Below, piece after piece: positions 46,770 to 58,239 of a stretch of 64,000 bases of DNA (the first letter of the stretch is position 1; every line of letters begins with the position of its first letter). Both the position numbers and the translations under genes were made by a program. The notes under the pieces were generated by a model that searched no databases, was not told the origin of the DNA, and saw nothing but the letters and a program-made list of their open reading frames with translations. The DNA comes from Melieria omissa (lineage: Eukaryota > Arthropoda > Insecta > Diptera > Ulidiidae). The DNA lies in assembly GCA_963971225.1 (NCBI GenBank), contig OZ020267.1, positions 108,835,892-108,899,891 of the forward strand, given 5' to 3'.

Positions 46770-47830
46770 TTTATTATTATTATTTTTATTAATTATAATT
46801 AAAATTATAAGTAACTCAAGCTCTAGCTGCCAGGACTATCGGCTTAAAAAGGAAATGTATAAAATCTAAGACTATATATTAAATTTGGCGGTATGTATTT
46901 AACCTAACCCTGATCAATCTATGTTAAAAATTTTTCAAGAAATTCATTTATAAAATTCCACCTCAATACTTCTTGAAGCCATTTTTATCTTCTTCATGTC
47001 CTGTGTTGTTTGCTTTCTTGCAGGGCAAAATATGCACACGTAACGCGCATAAAAACGCACAAACACCATGCAAGGTGTACACGTGTGAGTAACGAGCAGC
47101 GTGCGCGTGCACGCCTGCCTAATTCAGGATATTGACAGGACGAACGCATACAAACATTGAAAAAGAAAAACCCAGAGACAAACAAAAAATATGCGAACGT
47201 ACAAAGCACAAACAAAAATTTAAAAATTGCAAAAAACGTAGGGAAACGGAAGCACAAAATTGAAAAGAATATTCAATAGAATTGAATTGATGGATGATGA
47301 AAGCCCAACGCTGCACAGTGGCTCAATTTGTCATTTCAGGTTGCAAAATTAATAACTCCTGAACGAATAGAGATAATTGGAAATTTTTTTTTGCTGTTGA
47401 TTAGAAATTCATCAGGCTATTGTATTCTCAAAAATAAACTCAATCAATGTACAGGGTGCTACGTAATAGTTTGTCAAAGTTCGGGTTACTGTAAATAAGA
47501 ATAATGCGAGCAACAATGTTAACTTTTAGTTGCAAAATTAATGAAAATTCATTAAAAAAGATTAAAAGTAATAAGAAATTGAAGAAATAAGCTGAAAGAG
47601 TAAAATTTAAAGATAAAAATTAATAAATTTCGCTTTCAAAATTAGAACCAGAATTCGAAAAATTTACGTGAGAAGTCAATTTTTTTGGACAATCCTAAGT
47701 TCAAAAACAATGCTAAAGCTTCATTAGGACTATATTTGATCGGGAGCACATTGCGTGGGGTGGGAATACTGTTTTTAATCCTTTTAACAGGACCCGAGTT
47801 TGCTGGTAAAACAGTTTTCATTATAATGCC
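46770..47830. other. Non-coding interval, nothing assigned
   Basis: AT-rich, with a short ATT-triplet run near 46770-46800. No gene, array or element ends identified. Confidence 0.4.
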
Positions 47831-47869
47831 TTTAATTTTCTCCTGATCCTTATTTTATTTTATGGTCAA

Positions 47870-48280
47870 AGCTTCTGAAAAGTGGATGGTAGTTATTTTT
47901 CCTGTTGCCTCCATAAGCTTCCTTGTTTTAGTGAATGACGCACCGACCTCAGTTGACTTTTTCGGCCTTCCTATTGCCGCCTTTGACCATCGACAGGTTG
48001 GTCATCGCTTATGCTACATGCATCTCCTGCATCGAAGTAAGTTGTTTTTTCCAACCACTCCTCATTATTCTGGACAAAATTAAATTGGGTACGGTTTGCC
48101 GCAATCCATTTCCACTTTATAGTACGATAAGTCCTGGATATCTTTTCTTTAGTCGTAGATACGTTGGATGCAGGTAAACTTTTTTCGACGTAACCAATTT
48201 CTTTAGCGACAGCCAGAACGAACTTCTTTGTCTTCGAAATAGTAAATTTTTCAAACGGCTTCGAATTTTTCAGAAAAATT
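47870..48280 (-). pseudogene. Relic of an unidentified transposon-associated protein
   Basis: On the minus strand a readable stretch starts near 48270 with KPFEKFTISKTKKFVLAVAK and continues with RTIKWKWIAANRTQFNFV and NNEEWLEKTTYFD. After a frameshift near 47975, IGRPKKSTEVGASFTKTRKL and ATGKITTIHFSEAL follow. The GRPKK...RK pattern after a conserved EEW..K segment is familiar from multi-copy insect proteins of presumed transposon origin, but I cannot name the family. Stops and the frameshift indicate it is dead. Confidence 0.45.
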
Positions 48281-48359
48281 TTTGTGCTTCTTCTTCGGTT
48301 TAGTTGCAGTGGCGGAGTTGAAGTCTTGTCTAGTTCAAATTAAATTCGAAACTAACTTC

Positions 48360-49825
48360 ACTTACTCCAAACTCTTTATTTATAAGTAGGATTTGCATAT
48401 GCATTCAAATAGCAGGTACTAAGCTTCTAGTACTAGCAGGTACCTGCAGTTCTTAGGTTTTTACCCGTTGTGGGATTTTTGAACAGCCCAGACACATAAG
48501 TGGGTTTTAGACAGTACACATAGATATAAGTCTGCTTTTTGTTTTTCAATAACTAATTGTTTCATTGGCGCGGTTCAACTCAAACACTAATGGCGACTGA
48601 CTGAGTTTTGCTCAAATTAAAAAAAAAAAATTGTATGACAGACACAGTGTTAGTATTTTGTTAAAAACAAAATCAAAGGATACATTGATGATTTACTGGT
48701 TGCCGGAAATGAAAGCCAACTTGTTTTTCGTACGTGCGAACTGCGCATCCAGCAAAAGTACTCTTTACTTCAAGCTAACAGCAATATACGCCAAAAAAAA
48801 AGTCGACTTACTATGAAGTTGCAAGCTTGTATCACATCTTAAATGAAGCCAAAATCCAAATTTGCATGCCCTGGCAACGATTATAATCGCGTGTAATTGA
48901 TTCACTATCAAAATCTTGACGAACTTGTTCGAACGCACGCACCCGAAAGCACAAAATTGCGCGAGGTGGCCACAGAAAAATCGCTGTAAAATCCAGTCGG
49001 GCAAAATCGGGCACCCGATCTCTTCAGGGCAGTACTCACAGAAGACTAGTGAACAATTTTCCCAAAGACGGAACCGTGGCACTTATGGCCTTTTTTTTTA
49101 AACTCTATCGAAAGTTCAAAAAGTGTGATAAAAACAGTGCTTCAAGTGAGTGGCTATGAAAAGACAACAACAACAACCAACTTTTTTTTTCTATATTTAA
49201 TTATTTACTACAAATGCCTTCTTTTACGATGCCGGTGCAAAAAGTTTCAATTAATTTGCTCCTTTCCGTATTTTAAAACTTCAGCTTTGCCGAAAAAGTG
49301 CAAATTGCTGATATTATTTCACACTCTAAAAATTGCTCAACTTTGACGGGCTCTACAAGCAAAACTATTTGTCCAATTTAGTTAAGGTTTTCGGATTTCT
49401 TAAGTCCAAACATTTATCTATCGGACAAGTATAACAGTTTCCCCCAAATCGAACATGACAAAATCGACTTTTGCAACCTACGCCGGCAGAATCAGCCACT
49501 GTGCGCTGTCCGGCGAGTAGCCATGACGGCACGAAATGTGTATAGCAATGGGGCTGCTGTAGGAAATGCGTTATGGAAATTGAAATGTGTAGTCGCGATA
49601 CGTCGAAACTTTGATGAGCAGACGTGCCGACGGTGAGCGCAAATGATAGTTGAGTTGAGGAGTAACGATTTCTTTTAGTAAAACATGACTTTAAGATGAC
49701 ACAATGTTGCAACTTGAAGAAGTTTAATAGATTTTAAAGAGCTGAAAGTCTTTGCTGAAACATGATTTAGAATACTTTTGAGAATTGCATAGTTTTTGCC
49801 TATGACGAGGTTTGGTGGTCTTTGG
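48360..49825. other. Non-coding interval, nothing assigned
   Basis: No recognisable gene or element. Moderately GC-rich patches near 48.9-49.05 and 49.45-49.65 kb. Confidence 0.4.
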
Positions 49826-49839
49826 GAAAAGCAGTAAAG

Positions 49840-50100
49840 TAGTAAATTTATGGGAGGTTTGAATCCTCCAACTCCAAGGATTAAAAGGAAATATATTTCT
49901 AGAAGTTCAAAAGGGCTTTTACGGTCTCTAAGCCTTGACTCTACGGCTTAAGGGAAAATATACTTTTAGAAGTTTAAAACGGCTCTCTGGCCTCTTAGTC
50001 TTAGACTCTGCGGCTTAGAGGGAATTGCATTTCTAGAAGTTCGAAATGGCTCTTTGGCCTCTTAGTGTTAAAACTACTATATGTGGCTTAGGAGAGGCGA
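49840..50100 (+). repeat. 67-bp tandem repeat, 3-4 copies
   Basis: AGAAGTT(C/T) recurs at 49901, 49968 and 50035 (67-bp spacing). Each unit continues GG(C)TCTNTGGCCTCTTAG...CTC(T)(A/G)CGGCTTA. A partial fourth copy precedes the first. Copies are about 80% alike. Confidence 0.85.
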
Positions 50101-50499
50101 CTATAGCAGCTATTGAATTGAAGTTTTTTTGAATTCGATCCAGAAATTTCAACTACCGATAGCTAAAATGATCTTTTGCATCATTGCCTGACTTGACCAG
50201 AAAGAAAACACGACTGCGCGGAATATTTATCTTCAACGACCTAACGAAATTATGAAGAGACTAACCTTACGACCGTCTTTGCGTTGCTGGGCTTCTTCAG
50301 CTTCAAGCTCATCGACCAATGTATATATATTTCTTACTTTTCATAAACAGATTGAGAAAAAGAAGGACAATGGTTTTCTTCTCTCCAGGGGGGAAATTTA
50401 TGCACAAGGGTGAGTTCCTCTTTGAAAATTTGAGTGTTCAAGTTGATAAGAGAAGTCACGGTCTATTTCGATTCGTTAGAAGCTCGTTTGAACTGGTTC

Positions 50500-50603
50500 G
50501 GTTAGAGGGGAATACGAGTACTTAAAGTTGGGGTATTTCAATGGGTCTATTTGGCCTACGTGTGATGCTTTCGGAGCAGTTTTGACTACCTACCTACCTA
50601 TAG
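50500..50603 (+). mobile_element. LINE 3' UTR remnant with (CTAC)n tail
   Basis: CAATGGGTCTATTTGGCC (about 50539-50556) and a terminal (CTAC)3-like tail at 50588-50600 resemble the 3' UTR ends of the LINE family seen at 3068-3440 and 6375-6678. No coding part remains. Confidence 0.45.
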
Positions 50604-50609
50604 GCAAAT

Positions 50610-53600
50610 ATTATTTTTATTTGTAACTTTTGAGATTCCACAGCATTCCACGAAATATGTATACACTGATTAGGTGGGACGTTCAGCTAAATGATGGTAC
50701 CAAACTCATTTGCGGAGTCCTGCGATTAAATGAATGCGTGCAATTTTCTCATGCCAACTCTTTTGTACTCAGTTCTGGTGGGCAACGATATATTTTTAAT
50801 TGCTGAGCAAAACTATAACGTATGAAAAACAGCAAGGCTGGTGTTGAAAGGAATAAATATGTATTTAAATGTATAGAATTGAGATATGTACATATATATC
50901 GCATTGATTTATCTATGTCCGTCTGTTAATATGTCTTCCAATACGTCTGTCTGATGGAAGGTATTCACAATTGTTTTCGAAAAAGTTGAGACACGAAACT
51001 GAAATTTCGTACAAACACTTTGGAAATCACGAGAACAACATATTGCCTAAAATGGGCGTGGTTTGCCCATTCTTAACAGGGCTGCCATATGAAGATATTT
51101 TTCAAAATATGAACTTTTAAATATTTACCGTCCGTTTAGGGATATGTTTGTCTGGAAATAGGTGTGACATGCCTCTTTAACCCCTTGAGATACATAATAA
51201 GTCATTAGTTTAACTTTTAGTGAGGAAAGTTATACTTGTCAGTTAACCTTTTCCGTGCTTTATACAAGAAAATGAATAGTTTAGATTTTTTTAAGAAAGA
51301 GTTTGCCTACTTTTATAAAAGTGGGCAAAGTGTCTCTAAAGAACATTTTAATGCATGACAGAAAAATATTAGCTTATTTTAATATTGTTAAAAATAAAAT
51401 CTGTATGGAGAGTAGGCGTGGCCGTGGGCGAATTTTTTTCATTTTTGGAATAAATCATCTTCTGCTTATGAGAAACTGTTATGCGAAAATGTAATCCTTT
51501 ATCTTTTTTATTTCCGAAGTTATTAAATCTTTTGTTATACACTCGGAAAACATAAACCGTGCTGCGAAAAAGTGCTCAAATTAAAAAACCCTCAAACACG
51601 TGTAACTTTATTTTTGATCTTCTACGAGAATCAGTTATCAAAATATTGACTTATATTTTTTGCTTCTGATTATGCATATTTCTAAAACTCTTAACTTCCG
51701 ACTGTAGGGTACCAGCTCCTGGTAGGGGAAATAAAAAAATATATATACCATACAATTCTCTGAAGAATTCTAAGGATAATAACGAAATTTCAGTTCTCTA
51801 GTGCAAAACCTATGGATTCTAAAGCTCAAAACAGGCGATACAAGCGTTTTTGCCTGTTTTTTTCCCCAACGTGCGTCTCATATGGGACATGTTTAAGACT
51901 TTTCAAAGTTATTAATGCATTTAAATTTCAAAACTTTGCAAAAAATGTCGCTTTGCAAAAAGTATGCGACTTTTTCTCATGGCAATTTTGTCATCAGCGC
52001 ATTTTTAAAGAGATGCTCACATACACAACGTTACTCTTGGTTTGGCTGCAGCCAGTTGTTGAGTGGGAACAAAACAACAGACAGGCAGACAGTGAGTCGG
52101 CTATGTAGTCAGAAACAGTGCTACAATGCAGTAGACACGTGTGTCCAACATATCGATATACAATTCATACATAGAACGTACCAGCTCAACATGTATTCGT
52201 ATACGCGATGACTGAATAGGTGGACAAATGGAAAGTTGGATAGATGGATGGATGGATGGACGGTTGGTTGTTTGTTTGCATGGCTGCAGTGGGTGAGATA
52301 AATAAAGCAGCCAACAGAAACAAATCAACGCGGAACGTGTGCAACTGTAGAGCTGTACAGCAATAATAACAACAACAACAACAAGAATGACACCAGCAAT
52401 ACAAGCAACAAAAGCAGCAAATGACAGCTCAAATGGCTCAAATGTTTTGCTGTTTGCAATCATATTATTGTATTTTTATGCTGGCCAACGCTACCCGATA
52501 CAACAATAACAATAAACAACTAAATGCAGCAACAGCGACTTTTTTGCGTACAAACAAAAAAAATATTTAAAATCGGAAGAGTAGGAAGCAACATGGAATT
52601 GGCATGAGCAATGCAGAAAAAAAAAATATTCAAAAACAACAACAAAAATGGGCGTGTATGTGAGGGATTGGTTATACAAATTTAAACACCCCTCAGCGCA
52701 TACGAACCCCCACGCTTGCCACACCATGGCACAGGACATGGCACAGCGCTCGCTCACAACAATGTTGCAATGGATTTTACCGTTAAACGGATGATGACGA
52801 TGTTGATGATGATGATGATGATGACGTTGGTAATCATGTTGATGTTGGCGTTGATTTTGTTGTGATTTCTGTGCGATTTCTACATGTTCGACTACCTACT
52901 GCGCGCGCAATTATTCAGCGTGTCGAGTGTGGATTTTGAAACAGACGACAACAACAATAACAGGAATCAAAAAAATTGAGCTTGAGTGGGCCGATGAGTG
53001 GAGGTGGGCGGTCAGGTGGTTTTGAGCTGGATTTTAATTTTGTATTGTTGTTGTTGTTACAATGCGCGCGACATCGCCTGCTCGGATAGCGCTGCTTGTT
53101 ATTGTTGTGAGTTGTTCTTTATGTTTTTTTAATATTTTGTTTTTGGAGTGAGACAGGGAAGGTGCGCTGTCATACAGCATGCCGCGTATATTTCATTTCG
53201 AATTTTTACGCTGCCACCACTGTGTTGGCTAAATATTCGCATTTTTATATGTTTGTATGAAACAGTGCAGAAAAAATGCGCCCAGAATGGGCCACACGGA
53301 CACTGGAAATAAAGGTACGGAAGAGGCGTTGTTGTAGCGACGTATGACGCTGGGTGGCTGCCAGCAGGAAGTATGTTGAATATTTCAACGTAACGTCGCA
53401 TTATGCTGTGATGGGACAGTATTCTTTTTCTATATCTTTTTTTGTTTTTGCGCTACGCTTTGGTCGATCTTTTCGTCTGTATGGATGGATTAAAAAAAAA
53501 GAAAGAAATTCATTTTCGTTGTTTTTATGGGGTAGCGTAGCCACTCACTCACACATGCACACACGCATATGTTTGCTATATGGACAAATGGAAAGTGGCC

Positions 53601-54475
53601 TGGCCTGCCCACCGTTCATGGCTACACTTGCCGCTGGTTAACAAGCGAGAAAAAATTCACCCTCTTAACTTTATTATTTAAAATTTTTTTATGTTTTTTG
53701 TTTTGCCACAGTATGGGCAGTTGTTGTTGTTGTAGCTGTGATTGGATGGAAGGCGAGGAGGTAATATGCTTCGCAGCCGCCCTTTTTTCGGACACTTCCC
53801 AACACTCTCTCACACACACATATACACACACAAACATCATATACAATTTTTTGATATTTTTTGCTTGCCGCCTCATGCCGCGTTGTATTCATTTCAGCAT
53901 AGCGTTGCATTTTTAATATGATTTCATTTTTATATTTTTTTACTTTACATTTCATTTCAGCACTGCACTGCCTACCCCCGAATATGCGCGCTTCCACATG
54001 CGAAATGCGCGCCTCTGTGGAATGGGCGTGTGCTGTGGCGCAGCACCGCCCGTGTCCGGTTGTTGGATAAGGCTGCGCGTTGCCAACACCGTTGCCGTCG
54101 TCATTTTTTTGCATCATAAGCGAATTTTTCATTTATTTTTATTAATTAAAAATTTAAAAATACACAAACATATAGAGATAAGGAAAAAAGTTTAGTGTAT
54201 TAAAATTAAAAGAGGCGGTCGCATAGCGCAGCAACAATAATGCCGAATGTTTTTCATGCGTTGGAATGAGAGGCGAAGCACACATGTGCGGAAAAGCCCC
54301 GGAAATAATATTGACAAAATACATTGAATACTTTTCATTGGTACAACAAAATGGCCGATTAAAATGGTTAAAATTGGCTAAATAAAAGTTAAAAGTGGAA
54401 ATGTAATGTCTAGGAAATCCAAAACATGGGAGAGAGAAAAACAGTGAAGATTCTTTTCAGCTGAAAATCTTTTGG
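50610..54475. other. Non-coding interval with GC-rich, repeat-rich island (52.0-54.1 kb)
   Basis: AT-rich to about 51.9 kb. Then come GATG and GAT tetra/trinucleotide runs (52240-52260, 52795-52830), CAA/TTG runs and CpG-containing patches. Apparent frames on both strands lack recognisable features. Confidence 0.45.
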
Positions 54476-54480
54476 GTATA

Positions 54481-54691
54481 CAGTGGTGTCTGGATATAGT
54501 GAACTAAATATTGCAGGCAAGGTTCACTGTATTGAGGTTGTTCACTATATAAAGGTCACACACACAAATACACGTTTTGTTTTTTGCTTGAACATTTTTT
54601 TTTATATTAAGATGCTCGATGTCAAAATTTGGGTGTTCACTATATCGAGGTGTTCACTATATAGGGAGTTCACTATAACCAGACACGACTG
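54481..54691. mobile_element. pogo/Tigger-like MITE (211 bp)
   Basis: The inverted ends CAGTGGTGTCTGGATATAGT (54481) and CAGTCGTGTCTGGTTATAGT (minus strand from 54691) differ at two positions over 25 bases, with TA directly outside both ends. A CAG start with TA duplication is typical of pogo/Tigger elements. Inside, GTTCACTATAT(A/C)GAGGT-like motifs recur four or five times in both halves. Confidence 0.85.
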
Positions 54692-54716
54692 TACTTCCAA
54701 ACTTGATTTTTTTTAA

Positions 54717-54932
54717 CCCTAGTGTGTGTGCTGAAAAAACACCCTTACCCGTGTGATGAACTACCCGGGTACACCAGCACAAACTTTATGAAAATTTTTA
54801 ACTTTTAGTTCGCAATGTATGAACTTTTGCCGTTTCTGCTTGGTTTTAAAGCTCTCAGAAACATAAAAATATATATTTTATGATTCAATATAAAAGTGAT
54901 TTGGGTACCGGGTACCCCATCACACATAAGGG
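54717..54932. mobile_element. TTAA-flanked piggyBac-like MITE (216 bp)
   Basis: TTAA is duplicated at 54713-54716 and 54933-54936. The ends are CCCTAGTGTGTG and, on the minus strand, CCCTTATGTGTG. The palindrome GGGTACC-G-GGTACCC (54903-54917) lies 15 bases inside the right TTAA. It sits only 25 bp from the pogo-like MITE, and both insertions appear intact. Confidence 0.83.
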
Positions 54933-55028
54933 TTAACCATGTTGCACAGAAAAATGTGAAATAATCTAATATACCAATTCTTGTTGTTGTCAGTGTTGTT
55001 GATTTCATAAATAAAATGTAGTTATCTG

Positions 55029-55135
55029 CCACCAAGGTGTAGGTTAGGTTAGGTTACGGAAGGGGTGTGTGCGGCAAGCACTTCCACTCGGAGACCCTGT
55101 TGGGTCCATTGTGAATCCCATCATTTTTAGGAAAA
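55029..55135 (+). repeat. Dispersed repeat with GGTTA-repeat head, copy 2
   Basis: Starts with GGTTAGGTTAGGTTACGG (about 55041-55058), then CCACTCGGAGACCCTG and GTCCATTGTGAATCCCA, parallel to the copy at 16322-16430. Copies have diverged and differ in spacing between motifs. Confidence 0.6.
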
Positions 55136-55139
55136 ACCG

Positions 55140-56095
55140 GTACCCTTCCCTTATCTGTTTGGATCCCTGTGGCTCCAAACGGGATATTTTGGGAACCATT
55201 TGGTCTTCGCGCGGAAATTGTGTAGATCGGTTATCTGTGCATCTGCCCGTCAAGGAACCTTGCCCCAAGACCACCAAGGTGTAACTTAGATAAACCTATA
55301 AGGCCCAAGCTGACACTTATAAAACAGTTTTAATTCAACTCTACATCCCATGAAACACCAAAGTTACAGCCTACATAGTTTCAGTTTGACCTTTTTTTTA
55401 GGAGATTGGTTTTAGAAAAACGAACCAGAGCGTAGAGTTCTAAACCCTATGAACAGCGAGGCGTTGCGTTCATTTCAAGAAGAAAATAAAATGTTAGAAA
55501 AGAGGTAGCTGCTTCTGTTTTCATTGAGAGATCTGCTGTAGCTTCACAGCTGAAACAATGTCCAAGTCCATAGCCTTAAGAGCTGCAAAACCTTGAGAGA
55601 TTCATAAACTTTAGAGGTAGTTTGACCGTACGAGAGAATTAAAATACAACCAGCCATATTCTGTATTCTAAACACGAAGTTGAAGTTTAGAGATTCCTTT
55701 GTTTTTAAAGTTCATAAGCAACATCGAATTATGGCTCAGTATATTCAAAGTAGCGCACCAAACCGATCTTAGCAAAGTCTTCAACCATGCTGCTGTCCTC
55801 TCCCTCACACAACAGATGGCGCTATGCGCGGTAGCTCACATCGGAACCATCCTAAGCGGCAGTAGATGGCAGTCCCATCACTTGGGACTTTCTGCGGCAG
55901 GCCAATCACCCACCCTGGCAAAAGAACACAAAACGCTTAACGTAAACAACACAAGACAAGCCTTGTGGGGGCCCTATGCTCCCAAGTGGAGTGAAGAAAC
56001 AAGAAACAAAAATATTCTGAGTAGGTACTACTGTGAAATGTGTAGTAAGACTTTACAATTTAAATTTCGCGCGGAAACCCATTCGTCGAAATAGT
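55140..56095. other. Non-coding interval; possible retroelement 3' debris at 55.8-56.0 kb
   Basis: A plus-strand frame at 55699-56094 contains LWGPYAPKWSEETRNKN, which has the look of an insect non-LTR C-terminus or 3' end, but it is too short to place. The rest is unassigned. Confidence 0.35.
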
Positions 56096-56101
56096 TTTTT
56101 T

Positions 56102-56690
56102 CTAGGTTGGTATGATTGTCAATGACATCTGTGCCAAATGTCACATCAAACTAATCATTAGTGTTTGTTTGATTTTTGTGTACGTTTGTCTTTCTGAAGT
56201 ACAAAAAGTGCATTCGGCGATTTTTACAATGAGTAAAATTATTTAAGAAAGAAGTTCTATTAAATTTTGTGAGCGGAATCAAATTCCTGGTGCCGTAACA
56301 TTCAGAAAAGGCCTTCGGTGATAATTGTATGTCGCGAGCAAGTGTTTTTGATTGGTACAAATAAAATCAAGGAATTGGCGCTCAAGAATCGACAATTAAC
56401 AGTCAGAGACCTTACTAGCATCGTTGGAATATCGGAATATTTGGGCCTAAGAAAAGTGAAAGCCCGATTGGTTTAAAAAAAAATTGATTCTTCGTGAGTT
56501 TTTCAACCAATATCGTTCCATAACCACCATATTCGCCTGATTTAGCTCCGTGTGACTTCTGGCTGTTCAGAAAACTCACTCGACCGCTCCTGGGAGACCG
56601 TTTTGAGTCAATTGATGACATTAAACGTAAATCGCTACGCGCATTGAAGACTATTGCGGCAATTGACTTTAACAGTGGGTAAGTAAGTAA
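56102..56690 (+). pseudogene. Mariner transposase relic with internal deletion
   Basis: The segment starts with CTAGGTTGGTATGATTGTCA, resembling a mariner terminal repeat. Plus-strand traces then give MSKII, SIKFCERNQIPGAVTFRK (about 56250-56310), SETLL (about 56402) and LRKVKARLV (about 56450). After a deletion, PYSPDLAPCDFWLFRKLTRP (about 56527-56586) and RFESIDDIKRKSLRALKTIA complete the C-terminus. PxYSPDLAPxDFxLF holds the third catalytic Asp of DD34D mariners. The first two catalytic Asp regions are missing. Confidence 0.85.
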
Positions 56691-56831
56691 TATTCTTCAT
56701 TACGGTGGCAGCTTCTTCTTACTTTCTTATAAGGAAATAAAACCTAAAGACACAATTTGACCAAGCAACGCTTTGAAACACGCCTTGTTCTGTTCCAAAT
56801 GAAACACGCTTGTTTTTGAATTATTTGCTAT

Positions 56832-56837
56832 TTTATT
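56832..56837 (-). promoter_or_regulatory. Candidate polyadenylation signal for the phospholipase gene
   Basis: AATAAA on the minus strand about 75 bp beyond the stop codon of the phospholipase B1-like gene, a normal 3' UTR distance. Confidence 0.55.
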
Positions 56838-56912
56838 CTAAACCAAAAAATTATTTAATTTTTTTTCACAATTTTTCCCAAACACTTAACCCTAACTCGC
56901 CCGACTCTATAC

Positions 56913-58235
56913 TCAACTATTCAACAAGGTCTTAATGTACGGACTCTCCTCGGTGGGGCAGGCGAATCGCTGAAAAACCGGTTCGAATGTGGTCTGTTTG
57001 TGTTCCACCGGCTGCAACATGTTGTTCCACAGCGTATTCGCCATGGAAGCATGACCCAGCTGACTAAAGTGGAAACAGTCGCTGGCAAAGTAGCGCAAAT
57101 CAACATCGCCATTGGGCACCAAAGGTGGCGTGGCGTTCGTTGTGAACGGCTGACAGACGACAGCAAAGTCCTCGGTCTGGAACTCTGGCAAACGCGCCAC
57201 ATAGTCCTCGATATGCTGCCAGCGATTAATGAGGTCGGAGGCGCGCTGCAGCTGGGCCCCTTTGATGCGCTCGCTGAAGACACAATGACAGCCTACATGG
57301 TGCACGACGACGCACGAGAGAGGTATGTCGCGCATCGGGTAGAGTGTGGTCACCATGTTGGGCACTGGGATCAAATTCACCAGCAGACGCGGCACATTGT
57401 CGCGCAGTATGGTCAAGGTGCGCCGCAAGTCGTTTTCGTGCTGCTGCAAAAATTCGGTGATGTTGTCGTAGTGACACATGTCCGAGCAAATGTCGTTGTT
57501 GCCAATGAAAATGGTGAGCAACTTCCAGTGGCGATCCATGTCAATGTTGCGATCGTGGCGCATGCGATCGATGAGAGTGCGCGCCTGAAACGGCAGATCG
57601 CGCGACATGATCATCGGTTCGGCAATGTTGAGATGCGAGCTGTGGTCGATGGTCAGACCGTCGGCGGTGGAGTAGCCGTACAAATGAGGATTGTAGACCT
57701 TCAGTATGTTGGGCAGAGTGACAAAGGTGCGCCAGTCGCCCATGCCGCCGCCGGAAAATGAGGTGCCGCGAAATTCGTTCAGTGTGTGCGCCACTTCCGT
57801 CGAAATGAGGCCATTGCCGGCGGACAGGGAATCGCCCAACGAGGCAATCACATCGATGTCGCCCGGACGCAGTCGGTGCACCGATGTGGGCGGCTGCGGC
57901 GAACGGCCGTGTGTAAGATCGCACGGAAACGGCTCGTCGGGCGAAACGATTGGCTGCATTTTGCCGCGTTCACGATTTAGACGGAGTATTTCGTCGATGT
58001 TATTGAAAGCCTGCCACATGGACCATCGTCGAGCCAGTACGAATAAGCCGCGAAATCTTTCCAAACTCGTGACGAGCACCTTGCCGGTGCGCGCCCTATT
58101 ATAATCGGCTATGATACGACTTAAGCCGAGTTTGTCGGTTTTTTGCTGTTGGATGTTACGTATAAACCCGAACGATTGTGCGGTGTGACTCTGAAGGCAA
58201 ACGGCGAATAGCAGGAAAAAGGCGATTTTGAACAT
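56913..58235 (-). CDS. Phospholipase B1-like secreted GDSL lipase
   Basis: A single 440-residue exon, intact from ATG to stop. The first 20 or so residues (MFKIAFFLLFAVCLQSHTAQ) form a signal peptide, so the protein should be secreted or lumenal. The catalytic serine lies in ASLGDSLSAGNG (Ser136), followed by block II-type glycines in FSGGGMGDW (160-168). The oxyanion block is FIGNNDIC (Asn247), and the Asp/His pair is in DCFHFSQLGHA (Asp386, His389). CDLTHGRSPQPPTSVHRLRPGDI upstream of the serine is typical of the phospholipase B1 (PLB1/AdPLB) branch of GDSL lipases, which release fatty acids from phospholipids. Cysteines cluster around 249-254 and 308-319. There is no C-terminal membrane segment, unlike vertebrate PLB1, and one catalytic unit rather than four. 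A likely AATAAA lies 75 bp beyond the stop. No TATA box was seen upstream. Gut digestive use is a guess from the family. Confidence 0.95.
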   Translation of the reverse strand: MFKIAFFLLFAVCLQSHTAQSFGFIRNIQQQKTDKLGLSRIIADYNRARTGKVLVTSLERFRGLFVLARRWSMWQAFNNIDEILRLNRERGKMQPIVSPDEPFPCDLTHGRSPQPPTSVHRLRPGDIDVIASLGDSLSAGNGLISTEVAHTLNEFRGTSFSGGGMGDWRTFVTLPNILKVYNPHLYGYSTADGLTIDHSSHLNIAEPMIMSRDLPFQARTLIDRMRHDRNIDMDRHWKLLTIFIGNNDICSDMCHYDNITEFLQQHENDLRRTLTILRDNVPRLLVNLIPVPNMVTTLYPMRDIPLSCVVVHHVGCHCVFSERIKGAQLQRASDLINRWQHIEDYVARLPEFQTEDFAVVCQPFTTNATPPLVPNGDVDLRYFASDCFHFSQLGHASMANTLWNNMLQPVEHKQTTFEPVFQRFACPTEESPYIKTLLNS

Positions 58236-58239
58236 ATTT

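Noticed and set aside
51178..51265. Possible further TTAACCC element end
   Set aside because: No matching inverted end with TTAA nearby and no sub-terminal palindrome.
57000..57761. 253-codon plus-strand frame
   Set aside because: Antisense shadow of the phospholipase B1-like gene, whose catalytic motifs are on the minus strand.
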